Positions 4,711 through 10,097 of a stretch of DNA of 10,097 nt are shown here, piece by piece. Each line of letters starts with the position of its first letter. The first letter of the stretch is position 1. The translations under genes were made by a program, and so were the position numbers. This DNA is from Baffinella frigidus (taxonomy: Eukaryota; Cryptophyceae; Cryptomonadales; Baffinellaceae). The DNA lies in the NCBI GenBank assembly GCA_026770585.1, contig MU647152.1, forward strand, positions 159,755 through 169,851, given 5' to 3'. The notes under the pieces are model-generated. The model was not told where the DNA came from and ran no database searches. It saw only the letters and a list, made by a program, of their open reading frames with translations.

Positions 4711-7689
4711 GTTGCTTCTTGACCACCCTCCCCCCACTCCCACCCTTTCCTGACGAAGGAGATGGTTTGGTCGCGTTTGTGCAACAACTGACCATACCAC
4801 CCTTCAACCTCCCGGCTGTGCGCTGGCCCTGCCTAGTACACACGTGGGCCCACGTCTTCAACCCTCCATCCGCACCACCATTGAAAGGGCTCCCTAGTTG
4901 CGAAGGTCGGCGCATCGCTGGCGTCCTGAAACCTCCTCCCATTTGACCTTCCTACCTGGGCTTGTGCTGAACAGTCGTGTGTGTGCTGACGGGGGCGCGC
5001 GGACCGCAGGGGGCGAGGGGGCGGTGGTGCGGTTCTTTGGGGACCTGGGGGACCTGGTGGACCGCGACAGCGAGCTCGCCATCTTCCAGGAGATGTCAGA
5101 GCGCGGGCTCGGCCCCAAGCAGCTGGGGCTGATCCCGCGGGAGGCGGGAGCGGGGCCTGTGATCGGGCGCGTGGAGGAGTTCCTGGAGGGTTGGGCGACG
5201 GGGACGGCTGAGGACTACCAGAGCGACAAGTATGTGCTGGACGTGGCCGAGCTGGTGGGCTGCTGGCACGCCGCGGAGGTGGCGTGCTGCTCGAAAGAGG
5301 TGCGCCTCTTCGATGACCTCCGCCGCATGGCCGCCGAGGTCGCGGTCGCGCCCGAACCCACACAATCCCTCGCGCGCAAGCCGGAGCGCTGGGCCGCCCT
5401 CCTCGGCAAGGAGTTCGACGCGCGGGCAGCGGCAGCGAGCCTGACGACGCGGCTGCTGGCGATCGGGGGGGGCACGGGGGGCGAGTGGGGGGGCGAGAAG
5501 GTGTTCTGCCACAACGACACGCAGCATGGGAACGTGATGACGCACGCGGCGACCGGACGCAAGACGCTGATCGACTTCGAGTACGGGGGGTACAACCCGC
5601 CGTACTACGATCTCGCGAACCTCTTCTGCGAGATCCCCGCCGACTACTCTCCGGGCGTGTCAGCGGTGGGGTTCGTGCAGCCGCTGGGCGACGAGTGCGG
5701 GGGGGTGGGGGGGAAGAGGGGGTTCCCGACCCTGGCGATGCAGACCGCCATCGTTGCACGGTCTGTCCTCAACTCTAAGACCTGAGCCCTGCATCCTCAC
5801 ACCTAAAACCTGGACCCTACACCCTAAACCCTAAAAAACAAAACTGAACCCTAAACCATAAACCCTGAAGCCTGAAGCCTGAAGCAGGTACTTTGCAAGC
5901 CGAGCGAAGCTGGGGAAGGCGGTAGCTGCCTGGGAGGACCCTGCCACCGTAGAAGACTTCCGCCAGAAGGCGGTTGGAACCCCCACCCATGCTGACGGTG
6001 CAGGGGTTGCTCGATATTACCGACACGCGCCGCTCCTAGGGTGCTCATCTGCTCCGGGGACTAGCGCTACGGCAGCACCCCGGGGAGACCCTGCCACTGT
6101 CGAAGACTTCCGACAGAAGACGGTTACCCCCCCCCTCACAGCGCTAGGGCCCACAACACCACACGCTAACCACCCTGAATTTGAAGAGAGTCCCAAGGAA
6201 GAGGAGAACACACATAGGCTGACTTACAAAGGGAATTCGTGAATAACCCATAACATAACCCATAAGTGGATAAGTGGATAATCCATAGGACCCTACACCA
6301 GAAGACGGTGCAGGCGTTGCTCAATATTCAGGACGCGCACCACCCCTAGCCCCAAGCTCCTAGGACTTGCCCTACTGTAGGACCCTGGGACGGCAAGTGT
6401 CGTTATTTTCGAGTAACCCCCGGCGTTGCTATTTTTCGAGTAACCTCCCCTACGTTCTACCCCTGGCGTTGCGCGCTGGCCGAGAGGGCGCGCTTGCTGC
6501 TGTTTCCTTCTTGATGCACACTCGGGTGGAAGGGAAAACGGTCACCGTGGTGGGATTTGTACAGAACATACAAGTCCACCTCCCACGGTTCACTATGTCC
6601 CCTCGCATCGCCCCAAAACGCTGAGTCCCAAGCCCTGAAGCGCAGCGCCCTGCAACCCTCCGGCACGCCCTAATTTCATCTCGGACCATACTAGAATCTC
6701 TCCTGATGAAAAGGCGTAAGATAGCATCATTTGATGCCCAAATTAGCATATCCCTTATGTGGCGGCGCCGCCTCAAGTCGTCACTTCGTCAAAAAGTCGA
6801 CTTTGACATTTTTGGGCTCGGCCGCCCCTGAACGGAAAATTTTAGAAAAATAATCAGCTTGTCAGGCTCGCTAAGCTGAACAAATTGAATAATTGGAGCT
6901 TAACGATCCGAGAAAACCCTGATTTTTTAGCCCCGGGAAACCCTCGTCCGCACCATTCAAATCCTTAGGGACCCGTGTAGTAATTTTCATTGAAACAAAA
7001 GGCATCCAGAACTGTCTCGCCACATAAGGGATACACCCTTACCTTGCGCGTAGGGAGGCTACGATAGCGGGACAGATTTCCTCTTGGTCCGAAATGAAAT
7101 GCCTCCACGGTGCACCAGATGGAGTTCGTGGCAGGCAACCACCTCTTCTGGGGGCTCTGGGGGGTCCTGCAAGCTCGCAGGCTCGGTGCGCCCCCACTCC
7201 CCATGTTAGTACCTGGCAAATCTCTGCCCCATGTGATAGTACTAGGCAAATCTCCGATTAGACCGCGGTCACTGGGCTGTCTTTTCTCTGCCTGGATGTC
7301 AACTGCGAGGTAACATTGGTGCCGCGGATTGATAGTGTGTACCGCGGTCGTGTAGATTTGCTTCGGGGAGGATTGTGGGACACAGAGGAGGAGTGATGGC
7401 GGCGGTGTTGGAGTTAATAAGTTGTCTCTCTATGGGTGCAGGCGACACGCCGCCTAAACCCTCAACACTCAACCCAAAACCCTACAGTAAACCCTGAACC
7501 TCCAACCCTAAGCCCCGGACCCCAAACCCCAAACCCTACACCCTCAACCCCGAACCCTAAACCCTAAACCCTGAAGCCTGAACCCTGAACCCTACACCAG
7601 GCGACACGGAGGCGCCGGAAGGGGAGTTTGACTACGCGGCGTTCGCAGCCAACCGCCTCTCCTTCTTCCTCCTCGCCCACCAGCAGTGA
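4455..7689 (+). CDS. Choline/ethanolamine kinase, five exons
   Basis: Likely phosphorylates choline and/or ethanolamine with ATP, the first step of the CDP-choline/CDP-ethanolamine (Kennedy) route to membrane phospholipids; soluble enzyme. Proposed join: 4455-4710, 5010-5760, 5888-5972, 7119-7185, 7601-7689. This totals 1248 nt, or 415 codons plus stop, near the usual family size. All introns are GT-AG and phases 1, 2, 0 and 1 match at every junction. Seen: Gly-rich loop GGGMSNEMF (72-80), VVRFFG (91-96) and VDRDSE as in plant members, the catalytic HNDTQHGN block (253-260), LIDFEYGGYN (272-281), NHLFWGLWG (371-379) and C-terminal GEFDY (394-398). ATG 4455 is the first ATG after an in-frame TGA (4410-4412) and sits in GCCACGATGG. 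Residues 235-249 hold a Gly-rich insertion. Choline versus ethanolamine preference cannot be read from sequence. No key motif is missing. Confidence 0.92.
4711..5009 (+). other. Kinase intron 1
   Basis: 299 bp, GTTGCT...CCGCAG, phase 1. An alternative acceptor at 4974 (AACAG) would be out of phase; 5009 is in phase. It contains no telomere-like repeat, unlike introns 2 and 4. Confidence 0.8.
5010..5760 (+). CDS. Kinase exon 2 (catalytic core)
   Basis: Encodes most of the kinase fold, including HND (253-255) and the Mg-binding-type LIDFEY block. The end at 5760 is chosen because joining its CG to the G of exon 3 gives Arg. The joined stretch FPTLAMQTAIVARYFAS then aligns gap-free with the YP...F..(A)YL region of plant choline kinases. 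Without splicing, the frame stops at 5783-5785 and the C-terminal third would be lost. Confidence 0.85.
5761..5887 (+). repeat. Kinase intron 2, made of telomere-like repeat
   Basis: 127 bp, GTCTGT...AAGCAG, phase 2. From about 5787 to the acceptor it is nearly all degenerate CCCTAAA/CCCTGAA heptamers, ending CCTGAAGCCTGAAGCAG. The pyrimidine-rich repeat strand therefore supplies the tract before the acceptor. Confidence 0.8.
5888..5972 (+). CDS. Kinase exon 3
   Basis: 85 nt, beginning YFASRAKLGKAVAAW and ending EDFRQKA, joined in phase 0 to exon 4. Length and phase give a gap-free fit to the plant family between the AYL motif and NHLFWG. A diverged copy of its last 40 bases lies 150 bp downstream in intron 3. 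Confidence 0.8.
5973..7118 (+). other. Kinase intron 3, long and repeat-filled
   Basis: 1146 bp, GTTGGA...CACCAG, phase 0. It contains decayed exon-3 copies (6082-6125; 5994-6018 against 6304-6328), an ACCCATAA-rich block (about 6241-6301) ending CCCTACACCAG like the exon-5 acceptor, and two TATTTTCGAGTAACC units (6401-6450). A plus-strand frame at about 6460-6624 (EGKTVTVVGFVQNIQVHL) looks protein-like but is unidentified. The palindrome AAAGTCGACTTT lies at 6793-6804. The stretch from 6830 to 6960 is AT-richer, with nothing recognised. Confidence 0.7.
6082..6125 (+). pseudogene. Decayed copy of kinase exon 3 end
   Basis: Matches 5932-5975 at 38 of 44 positions by hand count, including the donor-like GGTT. 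It reads GDPATVEDFRQKT in the exon's frame. Three of the six differences are synonymous third-position changes (ACC/ACT, GTA/GTC, CGC/CGA). The nearest upstream AG (GGCAG before CACCCC) is out of phase with exon 2, so it does not look like a usable alternative exon. Confidence 0.7.
7119..7185 (+). CDS. Kinase exon 4
   Basis: 67 nt encoding MEFVAGNHLFWGLWGVLQA followed by RRLG. This is the diagnostic NHLFWG(I/L)WG helix of choline/ethanolamine kinases. Acceptor GCACCAG|ATGGAG, donor GCTCG|GTGCGC. The downstream frame loses similarity immediately after the donor. Confidence 0.88.
7186..7600 (+). other. Kinase intron 4 with telomere-like insertion
   Basis: 415 bp, GTGCGC...CACCAG, phase 1. It includes two TAGTACNNGGCAAATCTC units 30 bp apart (7207-7224, 7237-7254), the palindrome GACCGCGGTC near 7261, and a C-rich telomere-like block at 7450-7597. 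An older-looking acceptor (GGGTGCAG at 7434-7441) precedes the block. If used now it would read into repeat and stop. Confidence 0.8.
7450..7597 (+). repeat. C-rich telomere-like block flanked by 11-bp direct repeats
   Basis: CCCTAAA-type heptamers with CCCTGAA and CCCTACA variants. Both edges carry CAGGCGACACG (7439-7449 and 7598-7608). The direct repeat spans the CAG of the splice acceptor and the first eight bases of exon 5. This suggests insertion with duplication of the target. Confidence 0.8.
7601..7689 (+). CDS. Kinase exon 5 (terminal)
   Basis: 89 nt. The first two bases complete a Gly codon. It then reads DTEAPEGEFDYAAFAANRLS and FFLLAHQQ, with TGA at 7687-7689. GEFDYAAFAANRLSFF matches the C-terminal (I/E)FDY...A..RF..Y segment of the family. 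Its 3' half is repeated three more times downstream. Confidence 0.88.
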
Positions 7690-7715
7690 GCATGCCTAGT
7701 GTGAGGACCTAGCCA

Positions 7716-7839
7716 CTACAGGGGTACCTCGCTCATAAGAAACCGCCCCCCCCCTAGGACCACCGTAGGGCCCTAGGCATAGGCCTACTGTAGGGTCCTA
7801 GAGGGTGGGCGGTTTCTTATGAGCGAGGTACCCCTGTAG
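7716..7839. mobile_element. Foldback element with perfect 33-bp arms
   Basis: Arms 7716-7748 and 7807-7839 are exact reverse complements. The left arm begins CTACAGGGGTACCTCGCTC and ends in CCGCCC. The 58-bp loop contains a weaker nested inverted pair starting CTAGGACC and ending GGTCCTAG. It stands 26 bp after the kinase stop, so it may lie in the 3' untranslated region, where the RNA could form a long hairpin. No clear target-site duplication is seen. At least eight more arm copies occur up to 8625. Confidence 0.75.
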
Positions 7840-7909
7840 GACGACCCGCCTCGGGACGACGTTGGAGCCACTGCTCTGTCGAGCAGAATGTATCGTGTAG
7901 TACAATAAG

Positions 7910-7966
7910 GCCTTTGCTGCCAACCGCCTCTCCTCCTTCCTCCTCGCCCACCAGCAGTTCAGCTAA
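7910..7966 (+). pseudogene. Terminal-exon copy A1
   Basis: Reads AFAANRLSSFLLAHQQFS then TAA, parallel to exon 5 from its AFAANRL. Over the 16 shared codons four differ, three of them synonymously (GCG/GCC, TTC/TTT, GCA/GCT) and one Phe to Ser. The upstream AATAAG|GCC would be out of phase with exon 4 by one base. It is preceded by a GTAGTACAATAAGG leader shared with copy A2. Confidence 0.75.
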
Positions 7967-7972
7967 TCATGA

Positions 7973-8029
7973 CTGCAGGGGTACCTCAAGGGGGGGGCGG
8001 CGCTTTCTCATGATCGAGTACCCCTGTAG
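7973..8029. repeat. Second, imperfect foldback copy
   Basis: A left arm fragment CTGCAGGGGTACCTC (7973-7987) faces a right arm at 7995-8029 ending GAGTACCCCTGTAG. The left arm is truncated by a G run, so pairing is limited to about 15 bp. Confidence 0.65.
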
Positions 8030-8065
8030 CCTACAAGTGTAAAAGTACAGGCTCGACTGGATCCG

Positions 8066-8104
8066 AATCGCCTCTCCTTCTTCCTCCTCGCCCAGAAGCA
8101 GTGA
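8066..8104 (+). pseudogene. Terminal-exon copy B1
   Basis: Reads NRLSFFLLAQKQ then TGA at 8102-8104. It differs from exon 5 by one synonymous change (AAC/AAT) and two replacements (His to Gln, Gln to Lys). Its leader, containing GCTCGACTGGATCCGAA (8051-8067), differs from that of the A copies and recurs at 8646-8662. Confidence 0.75.
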
Positions 8105-8110
8105 GCATGC

Positions 8111-8376
8111 CTACAGGGGTACCTCGCTACAGTAGGACCATGCCCAGGGGCCTATGGTGTCCCCAGGGGACTAGTATCGGGCAGACTGTATGCTGTAATA
8201 CAATAAGGCTTTGCTGCGAACCGTCTCTCCTTCCTCCTCGCTCACAAGCAGTACATGTAATCATGCCTACAGGGGTACCTTGCTCATCAGAAAGTGTCTC
8301 CCTCTACAGGGGTACCTCACTCATAAGAGACCGCCTCCTCCTAGGACCCTACAGGGGTATCTGGGCTATAAGGAAC
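8111..8376 (+). repeat. Cluster of four same-direction foldback arms
   Basis: Arm-like sequences start at 8111, 8267, 8304 and 8349, each beginning CTACAGGGGTA and continuing with diverged CTCATAAGA-type sequence. All are in plus orientation and none pairs with an adjacent opposite arm, unlike 7716-7839. Copy A2 of the terminal exon lies inside this cluster. Confidence 0.7.
8207..8260 (+). pseudogene. Terminal-exon copy A2, possibly usable
   Basis: Reads GFAANRLSFLLAHKQYM then TAA. It lacks one Phe codon (clean 3-base loss). Five codons differ synonymously from exon 5 (TTT, GCT, GCG, CGT, GCT) and two differ by replacement (Ala to Gly, Gln to Lys). An AG at 8206-8207 would splice exon 4 to it in phase (G|GC TTT). 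The upstream sequence has no good pyrimidine tract, so use as an alternative last exon is speculative. Confidence 0.7.
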
Positions 8377-8421
8377 CAGAACTTAAGAACGCAGACAGGA
8401 TTTAGGCCCCCCGTTTTCATG

Positions 8422-8478
8422 AATTAGAACCAGAAGGTTGACTAAATCTTCCGTTAAGTCAACCCTCTGGTACTAATT
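8422..8478. repeat. Inverted repeat with 25-bp arms
   Basis: Arms 8422-8446 and 8454-8478 match at 22 of 25 positions around a 7-base loop (TCTTCCG). The ends are AATTAG and CTAATT. This tight hairpin is unlike the neighbouring CTACAGGGG family. It may be a very small foldback element or an RNA hairpin. Confidence 0.75.
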
Positions 8479-8537
8479 TAAGAAAACAGACACCGACCGA
8501 TGTCGGAACACCCGTGATCTTACAGCCCAGATACATG

Positions 8538-8625
8538 TACCCCTGTACAGTAGAACCATGGCTAGGGCCCTCTGGTGGTTCTAGGGGGGGGGGGGGGCTT
8601 TCTTACGAGCGAGGTTCCCCTGTAG
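8538..8625. repeat. Further foldback arms
   Basis: TACCCCTGTA (8538-8547) begins a segment with GGCTAGGGCCCTCTGG in its loop and a 14-base G run (8584-8597). It closes with a minus-orientation arm ending GAGGTTCCCCTGTAG at 8625. The layout resembles the first foldback with a degraded left arm. Confidence 0.6.
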
Positions 8626-8645
8626 CCTCGAGTGTAAATGTACAA

Positions 8646-8709
8646 GCTCGACGGGATCCGAAGTGCCTCTCCTTACTGCGTGTGGGCGAGGACGACCCAC
8701 ACGCAGTAA
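8646..8709. repeat. Copy B leader ending in a perfect 14-bp hairpin
   Basis: GCTCGACGGGATCCGAA (8646-8662) repeats the B1 leader with one change. About ten bases of exon-like sequence (GCCTCTCCTT) follow. The exon homology then breaks off into TTACTGCGTGTGGG (8673-8686), a 9-base loop, and its exact complement (8696-8709). Confidence 0.7.
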
Positions 8710-9106
8710 GTATGAGGACATAGCCCAGGGCGAGCAGGCCTCGGACCGTTACGTCGACTGTAGTCGGGGTAAGCCCGAATGGGATGCACGTGCCTTCGGG
8801 AGTAAAACTCAGAAACCACAGCTGTCTTTTCTTAAGTTACCAAAACAGGTGTCAGGTCGAAAATTTCATTTTACTACACGATCTTCGAGTAAAGTTGATT
8901 CTACCCGAGAAACAAGCCAAAAGGTGTAGGAAAAGGAACTCTTTGCTGGCGGAGTTGTAAGAATCTGTACCACGATGGGCCATCTAAACACTTTTGGCAC
9001 CACCGAGAGTGTAGGGAAATCACACCTATGCCCTGGCGACACGCTGGGGAAACCCCTTCAATCTGTGTGGCTCTTGCTGTCCCCTATTCCTGCAGAAAAT
9101 GTCAAA
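8710..9106. other. Intergenic stretch, nothing recognised
   Basis: A plus-strand frame at 8663-8929 ends with sequence such as KLPKQVSGRKFHFTTRSSSK, but it begins inside the hairpin repeat and I recognise no family. CCTGGCGACACGCTGG near 9031 recalls the GGCGACACG at the start of exon 5 and may be a chance match or a small fragment. Confidence 0.35.
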
Positions 9107-9735
9107 CCCGAAACCCTAAACCCTAAACCCTAAAATCTCAACCCTGAACCCTAAACCCTAAACCCTCAACCATAAACCCTAAACCCTAAACCCTAAACCC
9201 TAAACCCTAAACCCCAAACCCTAAACCCTGAACCATAAAACACAAATCCTAAACCAAAACCACTAAACCCTGAACACTAAACCCTGAACCCTAAACCATG
9301 AACCATGAACCCAAAACCCCAAACACCAAGCCCTTAACCTTCAACCCCAAAAAACTAAACCCTGAATCCTAAATCCTAAACCACAAGCCATAAAACCCCA
9401 ACCCCTAAATCCTAAAACTTGAAACTTAAACCCTAAAGGCCCTAAATCCTACACCCTACACCCTACACCATACACCCTACACCTTAAACCCTAAACCCTA
9501 AACCCTAAACCTTAAACCCTAAACCCTGAACCCTAAACCCTAAACCTTGAACCTTAAAACTTAAACCCTAAACCCTAAAACATGAACCCTGAACCCTAAA
9601 CCCTAAACCCTAAACCCTGATCCCTGAACCCTGAACCATGAACCCAAAACCCCAAACACCAAGCCTTTAACCTTCAACCCCAAAAACCTGAACCCTAAAT
9701 CCCAAATCCTAAACCTCAATCCATAAAACCTGTCA
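9107..9735 (+). repeat. Long C-rich telomere-like tract (about 630 bp)
   Basis: CCCTAAA heptamers on the plus strand, with regular runs near 9115-9135, 9175-9225 and 9485-9545 between degenerate CCCTGAA, CCATGAA, CCCTACA and CCATAAA units. About 95 bases from 9303 recur from 9636, so part of the tract arose by a 333-bp duplication. The many variants and the non-telomeric DNA on both sides make it an interstitial tract and not a chromosome end. Confidence 0.9.
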
Positions 9736-9769
9736 AGTTAGTGGATTTCATAAGTGGCCAACTCTCCAC

Positions 9770-10097
9770 TAGCTTGCTGTCAACTTGCAACAGTATTCCC
9801 CAAAGAGGTATGCACGGCTCATCGTCACTTCTCCGGGGACTGCGCAAGTGATCACAATAGCATTAACTTGCTGTCATCTCGAGACAGTCCTCCCAACGTG
9901 GTGAAGCGGCACGCCGCTCCTACAGAATTGTTGCAGGCGAACCTCAGCTCTGCAATATTTCTCCCAACCAGGTGGAGCGGCTCGTCACCGCTCCTAAAGG
10001 GACTGTGCAAACGGTCACTCTCTGCTAGCTAGCTGCTAAGTCTTGACAGTCCTTCCGACATGTGAAGCGGCAAACCGCTCGCTTCACCAGAAGCATT
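9770..10097 (+). repeat. Satellite of about 163 bp, two diverged units, cut by the window end
   Basis: GGACTGNGCAA recurs at 9837 and 10000. Flanking blocks recur in the same order: CCCCAAAGAGGT versus CCCAACCAGGT, TCGTCAC before each, and ACAGTCCT/ACAGTCCTTCC followed by GTG-AAGCGGC. Three short hairpins of AGCGG...CCGCT type are present (about 9905-9920, 9974-9994, 10065-10080). The 92-codon frame across it is repeat translation. Confidence 0.65.

Noticed and set aside
4833-5759. 308-codon minus-strand open frame
   Set aside because: It lies antisense to kinase exon 2 and translates to Arg/Pro/Ser-rich low-complexity sequence. This is a GC-driven shadow of a recognised gene.
6367-6624. Separate gene inside intron 3
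   Set aside because: Only a short stretch (EGKTVTVVGFVQNIQ) looks protein-like; the first part is a TATTTTCGAGTAACC repeat, and I recognise no family. It is noted within the intron entry only.
7442-7600. Kinase exon 5 starting at the upstream acceptor (7442)
   Set aside because: It would read into the telomere-like block and reach a TGA after about 17 codons, losing the conserved GEFDY C-terminus. The 7601 acceptor keeps it.
9107-9735. True chromosome end
   Set aside because: Unique and satellite DNA continues on the right, and the heptamers are too degenerate; it is an interstitial tract.
9754-10032. 92-codon open frame at the right end
   Set aside because: It runs through satellite units and its two halves are diverged versions of the same repeat; no domain is recognised.

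Overview
This window looks like nuclear DNA of a GC-rich eukaryotic microbe. I see no bacterial-style operons and no tRNA or rRNA. The one confidently recognised gene is split by spliceosomal-type introns. Seven blocks of degenerate plant-type telomeric heptamer (TTTAGGG / CCCTAAA) are scattered through the window. The kinase resembles the plant branch of its family, so my best guess is a green alga, perhaps a repeat-rich prasinophyte. A dinoflagellate or another protist with a TTTAGGG telomere is possible. This placement is an inference and not a strong one.

Layout. Bases 1-4290 are almost entirely repeats: a diverged dispersed repeat (87-210, 368-401, 3388-3460), four G-rich telomere-like blocks (500-613, 1541-1608, 2432-2466, 3051-3166), a possible HUH-transposase remnant (596-800), a scattered GCGTGTGCTCCG motif family (1686-2070), an inverted repeat (2120-2298), an 18-bp minisatellite (2510-2635), a clear MITE-like foldback element with 70-bp arms (2754-2960), and CT-rich low-complexity DNA (3590-3960). 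A coding-looking but unidentified minus-strand segment lies at 3956-4285, followed by two palindromes.

Bases 4455-7689 hold a five-exon choline/ethanolamine kinase of 415 codons plus stop. All four introns are GT-AG and all phases agree. Intron 2 is almost wholly telomere-like repeat. Intron 3 carries decayed copies of exon 3. Intron 4 contains a telomere-like block bounded by an 11-bp direct repeat that spans the 3' splice site.

Bases 7690-8710 are an unusual array. In-frame copies of the kinase's last coding segment, each with its own stop codon, alternate with arms of a foldback element that begins CTACAGGGGTACC. The copies differ from the real exon mostly at third codon positions. Bases 9107-9735 are a long C-rich telomere-like tract with an internal 333-bp duplication. 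The window ends in a satellite of about 163 bp (9770-10097).

The two most interesting points are the telomere-like sequence used as intron substance, including one insertion that appears to have regenerated a splice acceptor, and the multiplied terminal-exon/foldback array behind the kinase. I found nothing I would call a complete new multi-gene system.
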